Assembly: GCF_027886425.1 (NCBI RefSeq)
Contig: NZ_CP115671.1
Coordinates: 2,914,001-2,978,000, forward strand
Direction: 5' to 3'
DNA length: 64,000 nt
Source: Brevundimonas vesicularis
Lineage (GTDB): Bacteria > Pseudomonadota > Alphaproteobacteria > Caulobacterales > Caulobacteraceae
The notes below the pieces were generated by a model that saw only the letters and a program-made list of their open reading frames with translations, did not search any database and was not told the DNA's origin. Shown here one piece after another: positions 36,627 through 45,220 of this stretch. Position numbers and translations under genes: made by a program. How positions within the stretch are numbered: the stretch's first letter is position 1; the number at the start of each line of letters is the position of its first letter.

Positions 36627-37345
36627 TTAAAGGATCATCGAAATCGCATTGCCGAAGTTGTGCAGCAGGATCGGCAGCAACAGGCTTCCGGTCCGCAGAC
36701 GAAGCCACACGGCGACGAAAGATGGCAGCGCGGTCAGCGCCATTGTCATCGGATCAAACGAGAAGGCACCGTGTGAAAAGCTGAACGCGTGCGCCATTCC
36801 AAACAGCAGGCAGGACAGGACGGCGCCCCAGCTCCAGTCGACGCCGAGAAAGCGCTTCGTGCCGGTGAAGGCTTGGCAGAGAGCGAAGAGCAGGATCCCG
36901 CGGTAGAACAGCTCTTCTTCCAGACCTGGCATGGTCAGTTGAAAGGCGATATCCTCGCCTGTCGTCGGCCCACCCGGAAAGGCCAGGGCGATCACCACGA
37001 AGAGGGCGCAATAGAGCAGGGCGACCGGCAGGGCGGACTTCAGACTGCCTGGCGTCTGAAGCAGCGTGAAACCGCTGCGACGCCATCCGAAGCCGGCGAG
37101 GCCGCAATGGCCAGTGTGGCGGCCAGAGCCAGCAGCTTGCCCTGCCAGTTCCACGAACCGCCGATCACATCCGGCAGCAATCCATATAGGCGCGTCAGCA
37201 GAGCATCGTTGATCGCCACCAGCAGGGCCGCCGCCATCAGCCATCGCCATGAAAAGCGTCGACGGTCCATCGCCCCGACGCAAGCTCCGACCACGAGGAG
37301 GAGCGACAGAACGCCTCCCAAGCCAATCAATCCGTTCATCCGCAT
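36627..37345 (-). pseudogene. CPBP-family intramembrane protease, frameshifted
   Basis: Two overlapping frames make one protein. Residues 1-85 are read from ATG 37345 (RMNGLIGLGG, then a membrane helix and GGSWNWQGKLLALAATLAI). The rest is read in another frame from about 37092 (FGWRRSGFTLLQTPGSLKSA onward). Adding one base near 37092 joins them into about 239 residues. The catalytic motifs are intact: EEELFYRG, FGMAHAF and HNFGNA. It may be a recent pseudogene or a sequencing error. It lies just after the AraC-type regulator. Confidence 0.75.
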
Positions 37346-37400
37346 CTCCTCAACCTGTTGATGGCGAAGGTGCTATTTTTGAATGGATCGAGGCGTCTTC

Positions 37401-38507
37401 TCAGAACTCGGCTTTTCGCTCCTCAGAACCTGTCATCGCAGATTCCGAAGCAGGCGCGGTCTGCCTGGCGGCAGTTCGATACTGGCTGGGCGCACAGCCT
37501 TCGATCGCCCGAAACGCGCGGTTGAAGCTGGGCAATGAAGCGAACCCGCTGTCCAATGCGATGGCGATCAGCTTGTCATCAGCGCGGCCTGGCTCGCCCA
37601 GCAACCGGCGCGCTTCGGCGACACGGTAGTGGTTCAGAAAACTGCGGAAATGATCGTGACCCAGTTCGTGATTGATGCGGACGGCGCGCTCCGGCGCGTC
37701 CATGCGTGCGACGAACCCCGCAAATGTCAGTTTGGGATCTAGGAACACGCGCTCGATCTCCATCAGGGTCTTAAGCCGGCGACGAAGGCCGTCATCCCGC
37801 GCTCGGCTTGATTGGATGGCGACGAGCGACACGCCTCTGTCAGCGACGCCGAAGGTGAGCAGGTCCGTCCGCACGGTCACAAGCTCACCCGCCAACCACA
37901 AGCCGAACGCCAGAACAGCCCCATTCTGGCTCATCGAAAAGGCGAGCGGACGCCATGAGAAACCGAACAACAAATCCGCCGACAGATCGACGAACAGCAT
38001 CCCGCCGAGAAGGACCGCCACCATCAGGCGCGCGTCGTGACGTTTCTGGATCAGGTCGTCCGATCGTTCGGCCAGCAGCCGCCAGACGAGATGACCGATG
38101 ATCGCAAAGCCCAGCGGTACCAGCAGACGCGACCATTCGATTTGCGCCAGAGCTTTGCCGAAAAGTCCGCGATCAAGCCCGGCGATCAGTCCCCATGCCA
38201 GACCAATGGCCAGCACGCCCCCCTTCAGCCGAAACCGGCTGTCGAAACACGACAGGCAAAACCACCACAGAAAGATGACCGTGAAGCCGCTGACCAGATT
38301 GGCGACCGCGCCGACCCCGCCATCGGGCGATAGATCACCGAGGGGCGTATTGCCGATGACGAAACCGGAAACGCAAACCGCCATCGGCGCGAACAGAATG
38401 GCGGGCAGGCCGATCCGCCGTCGCTGGCGTAGCAGCAGCCCTGCCAGAAGAAGGATCGTCACCACCGCGCCGGCCCGGATGGCGACGTCGATCTGGGCGA
38501 GGATCAT
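37401..38507 (-). CDS. Membrane-bound AraC-family regulator
   Basis: A 368-residue protein with about seven N-terminal membrane helices (residues 5-225) and a C-terminal AraC-type helix-turn-helix pair, the second around DDKLIAIALDSGFASLPSFN followed by RAFRAIEGCAPSQYR. This layout suits a sensor that reads a membrane or small-molecule signal. It is upstream of the CPBP gene on the same strand and may regulate it. The pair interrupts the ybgC-tolQ order. Confidence 0.87.
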   Translation of the reverse strand: MILAQIDVAIRAGAVVTILLLAGLLLRQRRRIGLPAILFAPMAVCVSGFVIGNTPLGDLSPDGGVGAVANLVSGFTVIFLWWFCLSCFDSRFRLKGGVLAIGLAWGLIAGLDRGLFGKALAQIEWSRLLVPLGFAIIGHLVWRLLAERSDDLIQKRHDARLMVAVLLGGMLFVDLSADLLFGFSWRPLAFSMSQNGAVLAFGLWLAGELVTVRTDLLTFGVADRGVSLVAIQSSRARDDGLRRRLKTLMEIERVFLDPKLTFAGFVARMDAPERAVRINHELGHDHFRSFLNHYRVAEARRLLGEPGRADDKLIAIALDSGFASLPSFNRAFRAIEGCAPSQYRTAARQTAPASESAMTGSEERKAEF

Positions 38508-38540
38508 CGCGTCACGCCGATGGACGGCGAGGCGTCAGCC

Positions 38541-38975
38541 TCACTCCGCGCCCGTCCGCCGCGCGTTCGGATCGACCGCGACCGACACGGGTGCGCCGAC
38601 GCTGATGATGACGCCCTCGTGGCCTTCCTTGGCGATGGAATAGGTGGCGGCGTCCTTCAGCAGTTGCTCCTCGCACTGGCGATCGCCCGCCCGGCCCAGT
38701 TCGGCGCAGCCGCGCTTGGCCGCGTCGGTCCAGCCCAGGACGCGGCGCGTCGCCGCCTCGGCCCGCTTGATCGCCGCCTCGTCTTCTGCAGCGGCCTGCG
38801 CGATCAGGGCCTGGCGCGCGCCCTGCTGGTATTGCAGCTCGGCCTGGCCCGCCATCTTGCGCTCCCAGACCTTGTAATAGGGACAGCCCACCAGCCCGCC
38901 GCCGATCAGCAGCACGAACAGCAGGATCGTGACGATCACCGCGCTGGCGGACATCTTGTAGGTTTCTGCGGCCAT
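38541..38975 (-). CDS. Membrane-anchored coiled-coil protein
   Basis: A 144-residue protein of unknown function. One membrane helix (about residues 10-30, VIVTILLFVLLIGGGLVG) leads into a helical region (about 36-95) rich in Ala, Glu and Arg. Two cysteines (GCAELGR and RQCEEQ) could form a disulphide in the periplasm. It lies 27 nt after the ybgC stop, so it is probably transcribed with ybgC; no family name is recognised. Confidence 0.75.
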   Translation of the reverse strand: MAAETYKMSASAVIVTILLFVLLIGGGLVGCPYYKVWERKMAGQAELQYQQGARQALIAQAAAEDEAAIKRAEAATRRVLGWTDAAKRGCAELGRAGDRQCEEQLLKDAATYSIAKEGHEGVIISVGAPVSVAVDPNARRTGAE

Positions 38976-39002
38976 GACGTTTTCCCCCTCGTTGGTGCGA
39001 TC

Positions 39003-39470
39003 CTAGCCGGCGGTCCCGCCGGCCGCCAGCCACGGCGTGACCTTCTCGACCAGACCCTTCGAGGGGCGTCGCGGCCGCCCGTCCAGATGGATGCACACCG
39101 CCGTCACCTCGGCCCGGCACAACACCTCGCCGGCCCGCTCCACGCTCTGGCGGATGATCAGCCGCACGCCTTTCACCTGCTCATAGACGGTGCGCACCAC
39201 CAGGGCGTCGTCGATCCGCGCCGGTTTCAGATATTTGATGTTCAACTCCGACACCACGAAGGCCAGCGGCTCGGCCTCCTCCAGCAGATCGGCGTGCCCC
39301 ACCCCGATGGCGCGCAGGAAATCGGACCGCCCCCGCTCGAAATAGCGCACATAGTTGGCGTGATAGACCAAGCCGGTGAAATCGGTGTCCTCGTAATAAA
39401 CGCGCACCGGCAACAGGTGATCGCGCCCCTCGAAGCGGCCGGCGGTGGGTTGGTCGGAGATTGCGGTCAC
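39003..39470 (-). CDS. ybgC: Acyl-CoA thioesterase YbgC
   Basis: Hot-dog-fold thioesterase usually encoded at the head of tol-pal and acting on acyl-CoA or acyl-ACP at the cytoplasmic membrane. It has 155 residues with the catalytic block VYYEDTDFTGLVYHANYVRY (Asp near residue 26) and FERGRSDFLRAIG. The start is GTG 39470, overlapping the stop of the SEDS-like gene (GTGA). The frame is open to 40478, but that part lies over other genes. Confidence 0.93.
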   Translation of the reverse strand: MTAISDQPTAGRFEGRDHLLPVRVYYEDTDFTGLVYHANYVRYFERGRSDFLRAIGVGHADLLEEAEPLAFVVSELNIKYLKPARIDDALVVRTVYEQVKGVRLIIRQSVERAGEVLCRAEVTAVCIHLDGRPRRPSKGLVEKVTPWLAAGGTAG

Positions 39471-40330
39471 TGAAACCTCGTGCGTCGTGCAGTCGCCATA
39501 GCCAGTCCGATCGCGACAAGCCATCCGATCACGGGCGAAGCGCCATATCCCACCACCGGCGCCGGATAGGCACCCAGCAGATTGGCCGCCGACAGACCGA
39601 TCCAGAATCCGGCCATGGCCAGTCCGACGGCGGCTCCGATACCGCGCGCCCGCCAGCCCATCCACAGCAACGGGGCCGACAGCACGACCAACGCCAAGCC
39701 CGCCGCCACGCCGAGGATCGGCGACATGGCCCAAACCGTCGGTACGACATCCTCGACATAGGGAACGCGCGGCAGGGCCTGCGAACGCGTCAGGCTCCAG
39801 AGCGCCAAAATCCAGGACAGGGCCGCCAGCGGCGCCAGCGTCTTCCACGACCCTCTCGCCGCCGCTAGCAGCCCGATCGTCCCCAAAGCGAAGGCCAGGC
39901 TGACGGCCCCGTCGAAGCCGAGACCGAACGTCAGGATCGTCAGGCCAGCGGCGCCTGCCGTCCACACATCGTCTGCATCCTGCGCCACGAGCCAGAGCAG
40001 CGGCGCGCCCAGCAGCGAAGCGGGGTGAATCAGAACCGGCCCCAGCGCCAGCCAGCGATGCGCGCCCTGCATCTCCACGCCCGTCGTAAGCATCAGGACG
40101 GCGACGACCAGGATCGCCGCCGCCGAGATCAGCCTCGGACCCCGGCCCGGCCGCGCCGTCCGCGACGCCGCCCAAAGCGCCACCGCCCCGATCAGAAACG
40201 CCGCGCCCTGGACCACGACCGACGCCGTCCCCGCCCCGGCCGCCCGGATCGCCAGCAGGCTGATCGCCGCCGTCGCCGTGATTTGTGCGATCAGGGCGAG
40301 TGCTGACCGCTTCAACCGCCGACGGATCAC
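39467..40330 (-). CDS. Divergent short SEDS-family (FtsW/RodA-like) membrane protein
   Basis: A 287-residue membrane protein with about eight helices. Three blocks match SEDS glycosyltransferases. GVEMQGAHRWLALGP (84-98) resembles the GxxRWL loop. LPRVPYVEDVV (186-196) sits where LPExHTDF carries the catalytic Asp, with D194 a candidate but two residues offset. PAPVVGYGAS (256-265), followed by a LVAIGL stretch, resembles the PLPFxSYGGS-xxLxALGL end. Full SEDS proteins have about 370-400 residues and ten helices, so this one is short. The start is GTG 40330, overlapping the previous stop; its own stop overlaps ybgC. Polymerase activity is not shown. Confidence 0.72.
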   Translation of the reverse strand: MIRRRLKRSALALIAQITATAAISLLAIRAAGAGTASVVVQGAAFLIGAVALWAASRTARPGRGPRLISAAAILVVAVLMLTTGVEMQGAHRWLALGPVLIHPASLLGAPLLWLVAQDADDVWTAGAAGLTILTFGLGFDGAVSLAFALGTIGLLAAARGSWKTLAPLAALSWILALWSLTRSQALPRVPYVEDVVPTVWAMSPILGVAAGLALVVLSAPLLWMGWRARGIGAAVGLAMAGFWIGLSAANLLGAYPAPVVGYGASPVIGWLVAIGLAMATARRTRFQ

Positions 40331-40704
40331 GGCTGGCGGTTCGGCGCGGCCATGAAGCCGGGGCAGTAGCTTTGGCGCATTTCGCGAAACTCGGTCGGCA
40401 GGGGGTCGTCGCTGAACAGAATGCGATTGGGGATGGAGACGAAGCCCACCGCCGGCCCGCCCGCGAGCCGTCCGACATAGCCGCACACCGATCGCCTTTG
40501 TCCGTTCTCGGCGTAGCGCAGCTCGGCGCCGCGCCCCGCCTGCGTGCGGATCTGGCGCATCACCCGCGCATCGGCCGGCTCGGGCGACGGGGTGTGCGCC
40601 GGCTGCATCAGCATCCAGACGCCGACCGCGCACAGAGCCAGAACCAGCGCCGCCGCGATCATCACACGCTGCTGAAGCGGGCTGCGATGGCGCATCACCC
40701 TCAT
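40327..40704 (-). CDS. Membrane-anchored periplasmic protein of unknown function
   Basis: A 125-residue protein with one N-terminal helix (about residues 14-33, VMIAAALVLALCAVGVWMLM) and a periplasmic domain of about 90 residues. RSVCGYVGRLAGG and RQSYCPGFMA hold two cysteines that may form a disulphide; FVSIPNRILFSDDPLP is a distinctive block between them. I recognise no named domain. It overlaps both neighbours by 4 nt and is therefore coupled to the hydrolase and the SEDS-like gene. Confidence 0.78.
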   Translation of the reverse strand: MRVMRHRSPLQQRVMIAAALVLALCAVGVWMLMQPAHTPSPEPADARVMRQIRTQAGRGAELRYAENGQRRSVCGYVGRLAGGPAVGFVSIPNRILFSDDPLPTEFREMRQSYCPGFMAAPNRQP

Positions 40705-42167
40705 GCGGCGGGCGTTTCCAGGGTGAAGTCCAGCGGCGTGTCGGCGGCGGGCAGGCAGGTCCGATCCACCGGCTTGGACGGATCACGCAGGAAGTCGCGC
40801 GCCATCTTGCGCGTGCAGGGGCTGGCGTTGATGACGCCGTGGGTCGCGTTGGTCACGATCACCACCTGGCTGTTCGAATAGCCCTTGGCGGCGGCCTCGG
40901 TCAGCGGCGGCGGGCAGCCTGGATCGATCTCGGCGGCGACGAACAGGGTCGGGATGTCGGTCCGGACCGGCAGATTCTCGATCGGCAGCGCCGGCCGCTC
41001 GCCCACCGCCGCGCAGACGTCGAACAGCCGCGACAGCGACGGGACCAGCACCTCGGCGACCGGATCACCGGCCGCCCCGGCCGCCAGCCGCGCCTTGGAC
41101 TCGAACGGCAGTTCTTCCTTGCACAGATGGGCCATGTGCTGGCCCTCGAAATAATAGGTGCGGTCCTCGGCGATCTCCGCGACCGGCGTCAGGTCGCCGG
41201 CGATGATCTTGTCCAGATCGACCGGCAGGCTGCGCACGCCTGTCGCGCTATAGGTCGTGTCCATCAGAAAGGCCGACAGGTCGTCGACGTTGAAGGTGCG
41301 CCCGTCCTTGCCCTTCACCGGCCCGGCCAGCCATTTGCGCGCCTCGGCCTCGAACCGCGCCTGAAGGTCCGGATGCTGCGCCGCGCAGGCCGCCTGGGCC
41401 GCGCATTTGGCCAGGATGATCTTAACCGCCGCCGACACCTGTTCGGGCGTGCCGACGGCCCAGTTGCCCTCGGGCGGCCAGGGGCTGTCCATCACGGCGG
41501 CGCGCACGATCTGGGGCTGGTGGGTGATGACCGCCGCCTCGATGCGCGGCCCGTACGATCCGCCCCACAGGTCGATCTTGGCCAGACCCAGGGCCTGGAC
41601 CATGTCCTTCACATCGTCTGCGATGGCGGCGGCGTTGTACTGGTTCAGGTCGATCCCTTGCGCCTGATAGCCCTTCAGACAGGCGATCAGCCCGTCGCGA
41701 TCCTTGTCGGACGGCGGCCCCGCATCGGTCAGTTCGACGCCTGGACAGTCCATCGACGGGTTGCTCGCGCCGCCGCCGCGCTGGTCGAACAGGATCACGT
41801 CCTGATCCACCGCAAAGGCTTCCGGATTGCGACGAAGCGCCGCCAGCATCCGTCCCGCTCCCGGGGTCAGGGCCCCGCCCGGTCCGCCGTGGAACATCAC
41901 CATCGGCGGCAGCGCTTGGCCCGCGGCGTCCTTGTAGGGCGCGCTGGCCTTGAAGATGACGACGGCGATGTCGATGCGTCGATCGCTGACCGAGCCGTCG
42001 CGCGCCTCGTCCACCGTCAGGGTCCCGCACCGCACCTCGCGCAGGCCCGTCGGCCAATCACTGGGACAGGCCTTGTCGGTGAAGACGGGGGCCGCCGCTC
42101 GCGCAGGCGGCGCCAGACTGGTCAGGCCGGCCGCAAACGCCATCACGGCCAGGGTGCGCAGGATCAT
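40701..42167 (-). CDS. Secreted alpha/beta hydrolase, TAP-like
   Basis: A 488-residue exported hydrolase related to proline iminopeptidase and tripeptidyl aminopeptidase. Signal peptide about residues 1-25 (ending ARAAA). The oxyanion region is VMFHGGPGGALTPG, the nucleophile Ser lies in LWGGSYGPRIEAA, the acid in VAAEIDPGCPPP, and the His in NATHGVINAS; the C-terminal TAP-like part is complete. I chose ATG 42167 because it begins the signal peptide. It is 57 nt after ruvB. The substrate is unknown. Confidence 0.87.
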   Translation of the reverse strand: MILRTLAVMAFAAGLTSLAPPARAAAPVFTDKACPSDWPTGLREVRCGTLTVDEARDGSVSDRRIDIAVVIFKASAPYKDAAGQALPPMVMFHGGPGGALTPGAGRMLAALRRNPEAFAVDQDVILFDQRGGGASNPSMDCPGVELTDAGPPSDKDRDGLIACLKGYQAQGIDLNQYNAAAIADDVKDMVQALGLAKIDLWGGSYGPRIEAAVITHQPQIVRAAVMDSPWPPEGNWAVGTPEQVSAAVKIILAKCAAQAACAAQHPDLQARFEAEARKWLAGPVKGKDGRTFNVDDLSAFLMDTTYSATGVRSLPVDLDKIIAGDLTPVAEIAEDRTYYFEGQHMAHLCKEELPFESKARLAAGAAGDPVAEVLVPSLSRLFDVCAAVGERPALPIENLPVRTDIPTLFVAAEIDPGCPPPLTEAAAKGYSNSQVVIVTNATHGVINASPCTRKMARDFLRDPSKPVDRTCLPAADTPLDFTLETPAA

Positions 42168-42224
42168 GGGACGACGGCTCCGGTTCGCCCCCAGCAAACC
42201 CCCGCCCGCCCCGCTTGGCAACGC

Positions 42225-43256
42225 CTATTCGAACAGGTCGCCCGGCACGGGGCCGGCGGCCGGTTGCGCCGGCGCGCTGAGGCCCAGATGCGCATAGGCC
42301 TTGGCGCAGGCCATGCGGCCGCGCGGGGTCCGCATGATGAAGCCCTGTTGCAGCAGATAGGGTTCGATCACGTCCTCGACCGCGTCGCGCGCCTCGGCGA
42401 TGGCGGCCGCCAGGGTGTCCATCCCGACCGGCCCGCCGCCATAGTTCTCGATCAAAGCCTTCAGGAACCGCCGGTCCAGGCTGTCCAGCCCGGCCTCGTC
42501 CACCTCCAGCCGCGCCAACGCCCGCGCCGCCACCAGTTTCGAGATCATCTCGGCCCCTTCCGCCGAGGCGAAATCCCGCACCCGGCGCAGCAGGCGCCCG
42601 GCGATGCGCGGCGTGCCGCGCGCCCGCGACGCGATCTCGCGCGCCCCCGCCTCGTCGATGGCTGCGCCCATTTTGCGCGCCGTGCCGCGCACCACCGCCG
42701 TCAGTTCGTCGGGGGTGTAGAACTCCAGTCGCAGCGGAATGCCGAACCGGTCCCTGAGCGGCGTAGCCAACAGGCCCGCCCGCGTCGTCGCCCCCACCAG
42801 CGTGAACGGCGCCAGGTCGATCCGCACCGAGCGCGCCGACGGCCCCTCGCCGATGATCAGGTCCAGCACATGATCCTCCATGGCCGGATACAGGATCTCC
42901 TCGACCTGGGGGCTTAAGCGATGGATCTCGTCGATGAACAGGACGTCGCGCGGCTCGAGGTTGGTCAGGATCGCCGCCAGATCGCCCGCCTTGGCCAGGA
43001 TCGGCCCCGAGGTCGCCCGAAATCCCACGCCCAGCTCGCGCGACACGATCTGCGCCAGCGTCGTCTTGCCCAGTCCCGGCGGTCCGAACAGCAGCACATG
43101 GTCCAGCGCCTCGGCCCGCCCGCGCGCCGCATCGATGAAGACCTTCAGATTACCCTTGGCCTGCGACTGGCCGACGAATTCCGACAACGTCTGCGGCCGC
43201 AGCGCGCGGTCGAAGGATTCGCCGGTCTCGGCCTCGGGGGAGATGACGCGGGTCAT
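42225..43256 (-). CDS. ruvB: Holliday junction branch migration helicase RuvB
   Basis: Hexameric AAA+ motor of the RuvABC complex, 343 residues. Walker A GPPGLGKTTLA and Walker B LFIDEIHRLS are intact, with sensor I GATTRAGLL and the C-terminal winged-helix domain including GFIMRTPRGRMA. It is third in ruvC-ruvA-ruvB, 13 nt after ruvA. Confidence 0.98.
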   Translation of the reverse strand: MTRVISPEAETGESFDRALRPQTLSEFVGQSQAKGNLKVFIDAARGRAEALDHVLLFGPPGLGKTTLAQIVSRELGVGFRATSGPILAKAGDLAAILTNLEPRDVLFIDEIHRLSPQVEEILYPAMEDHVLDLIIGEGPSARSVRIDLAPFTLVGATTRAGLLATPLRDRFGIPLRLEFYTPDELTAVVRGTARKMGAAIDEAGAREIASRARGTPRIAGRLLRRVRDFASAEGAEMISKLVAARALARLEVDEAGLDSLDRRFLKALIENYGGGPVGMDTLAAAIAEARDAVEDVIEPYLLQQGFIMRTPRGRMACAKAYAHLGLSAPAQPAAGPVPGDLFE

Positions 43257-43269
43257 GTCGATGCGGCTC

Positions 43270-43887
43270 TCATCGGCCCAACTCCTGCAGCGCCGCGCGG
43301 ATCACCGCCGACAGCTCCGCCTCTTCGCCCAGACGGATCAACGCCTGATCCACGGCCCGGCGCGCATTGACCTCGGCGACGCCCAGTCCAAGCAGGGCCG
43401 ACACGGCCTCGCCGGTGATGGACGGAACGGGCGGTGCGATCTCGACGTGCATGCCGGGTGCGACCGGCGCAAAACTGACGTCGCCCAAGGGCTTGCCCTT
43501 CAGCTCGGTCACGATCCGCAACGCCAGCTTCGGCCCCACGCCGTTGGCCCGCGCCACCGCCGCCTTGTCCTCGCGCGCCACCGCCGACGCCAGTTCGCCG
43601 GGCGGCAGAACGTCCAGCACCGCCAGCGCCGCCTTGGGCCCCACGCCCTGAATAGCCAGCAGGGTCGTGAAGGCCCGCCGCTCGTCGCGCGTCAGAAATC
43701 CATACAGGCGCGGCCCCGCATCCTCGCTCCACTGCGAATGGACATGCACCGTCGCCTCGTCGCCCGGCGCCGGCAGCCGCCCCAGCGTCCGCGCCCCGCA
43801 CGACACGACATAGCCCACGCCGGCGCAGTCGATCAGGCATTCCGCCTCGCCGACCTCGGCCAGCACGCCTCTCAACCGCCCGATCAC
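43270..43887 (-). CDS. ruvA: Holliday junction branch migration protein RuvA
   Basis: Tetrameric DNA-junction binder, 205 residues. The N-terminal OB domain starts MIGRLRGVLAEVG, two helix-hairpin-helix motifs follow (AIQGVGPKAALAVLDVL and GVGPKLALRIVTELKG), and the C-terminal domain III interacts with RuvB. The start is GTG 43887, overlapping the ruvC stop. Confidence 0.97.
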   Translation of the reverse strand: MIGRLRGVLAEVGEAECLIDCAGVGYVVSCGARTLGRLPAPGDEATVHVHSQWSEDAGPRLYGFLTRDERRAFTTLLAIQGVGPKAALAVLDVLPPGELASAVAREDKAAVARANGVGPKLALRIVTELKGKPLGDVSFAPVAPGMHVEIAPPVPSITGEAVSALLGLGVAEVNARRAVDQALIRLGEEAELSAVIRAALQELGR

Positions 43888-44402
43888 GCCGCCCCCCGGT
43901 GCATCGCTTCCAGCAGGGACCGCTTCCGGAGTTGCGCATGGGTGATCGCGACGGCCAGGGCGTCGGCCGCATCCGCCTTCACGTCGCCCGCGGTCGGCAG
44001 CAGCCGTTTGACCATGAAGGCGATCTGGCTCTTGTCCGCATGGCCCGCGCCCACCACCGCCTTCTTGATCAGGTTCGGCGAATATTCCGCCACCGTCAGA
44101 CCCGCCTTGGCCGGCGCCAGCATCACCGCCGCCCGCGCATGACCCAGCTTCAGCGTCGAGGACGGGTTCACATTGACGAACACCTCTTCCACCGCCGCCT
44201 CCTCGCAGCCGTGGTCGGCGCAGATCGTCCCCAGCGCCTCGAACAGATGCAGCAGCCGCTCGCTGAACGGCGCGGTCTCAGGCGGGGCCACCACCCCGTG
44301 CGCCACCCACCTCAGGCGCGCGCCATCCGACACCACGACGCCCCAGCCGGTGCGTCGCAGACCGGGGTCCAGGCCGATGATTCTGACAGGTTCGTTCGCC
44401 AT
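43884..44402 (-). CDS. ruvC: Crossover junction endonuclease RuvC
   Basis: Resolves Holliday junctions, 172 residues. Catalytic acidic residues lie in IIGLDPGLRRTGWG, the AAVEEVFVN region, and DAADALAVAITH. It is first of the ruvC-ruvA-ruvB operon. Confidence 0.97.
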   Translation of the reverse strand: MANEPVRIIGLDPGLRRTGWGVVVSDGARLRWVAHGVVAPPETAPFSERLLHLFEALGTICADHGCEEAAVEEVFVNVNPSSTLKLGHARAAVMLAPAKAGLTVAEYSPNLIKKAVVGAGHADKSQIAFMVKRLLPTAGDVKADAADALAVAITHAQLRKRSLLEAMHRGAA

Positions 44403-44448
44403 CCGTTCCCCTCATGCCGCAAAGAGGGTTATCGGGCAATGAACGGTT

Positions 44449-45144
44449 TCAGTCGTCGCGCGGGTCTAGGCTGTAGGCGACCACGCCCGGTATGGCGCAC
44501 AGCTGTTCCGCCAGCCGCTTCAGCTGGCCTTCCTCGGCAGCCTTCAATCGCCAAGTCCGTCGAACGGTCTGTCCATCGATCAGCTCGAACCGGTCGTGTC
44601 GCGCGTCCGCGTCTATGGCTTTCAGCGCCGCCTCGATCGCCGGCTCCGGCGACGCCTCGCGCCGCTCCCAACACACTTCGGCGTCCACCACCGTGCGCGC
44701 GGGCAAACGCCCGTTGATCAGCCTGAGCCCAATCAGGATCAGCGCCGTGACCACCGTCGCCGCCGTCCCCAGCGCATAAAGGCCTGCCCCGAACAGAATG
44801 CCGATCGCCGATGTGATCCACAGCGACGCCGCCGTGGTCAGCCCATGGATCGAAAATCCGGTGCGGAAGATCACGCCTGCGCACAGGAACCCGATCCCCG
44901 TCAGCACGCCGTGCGCCATCCGCGTCGGGTCGGTGACGATGTTCTCGTCGGGCAGGGCGCGGAACGCCCAGTCGGCCTGCGACATGGCCGCCAGCATCAG
45001 CAGGGCCGACGCCAAGCTGACCAGGATATGCGTTCTCAGGCCCGCCGCCCGGCCCCGCCATTCGCGCTCGAAGCCGATGACCCCGCCCGCGATCACCGCG
45101 CCGAGGATCGGCAGGACGGCGCCTTCCAGACTACCCAGATTCAT
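44449..45144 (-). CDS. MgtC/SapB-family membrane protein
   Basis: A 231-residue protein with four or five membrane helices in the first 145 residues. GGVIGFEREWRGRAAGLRTH and LTGIGFLCAGVIFR are MgtC signatures. A soluble C-terminal ACT-like domain covers about residues 155-231. Family members affect magnesium homeostasis or the F-ATPase in pathogens; the role here is not clear. It lies 46 nt upstream of ruvC on the same strand. Confidence 0.9.
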   Translation of the reverse strand: MNLGSLEGAVLPILGAVIAGGVIGFEREWRGRAAGLRTHILVSLASALLMLAAMSQADWAFRALPDENIVTDPTRMAHGVLTGIGFLCAGVIFRTGFSIHGLTTAASLWITSAIGILFGAGLYALGTAATVVTALILIGLRLINGRLPARTVVDAEVCWERREASPEPAIEAALKAIDADARHDRFELIDGQTVRRTWRLKAAEEGQLKRLAEQLCAIPGVVAYSLDPRDD

Positions 45145-45220
45145 CCGCGCTCAACGACGGGCCGAGCGCGGATGTTCCTTGGACGGACGATGCTGCGACA
45201 TCGTGGTCGCAGCGCCCGCC

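Noticed and set aside
39003..40478. A 491-residue version of YbgC.
   Set aside because: The N-terminal part is the out-of-frame reading of the SEDS-like and anchored-protein genes; GTG 39470 fits the family length.
40839..42917. A 692-codon plus-strand frame across the hydrolase and ruvB.
   Set aside because: It crosses two well-supported genes on the other strand and its composition is that of a shadow frame.
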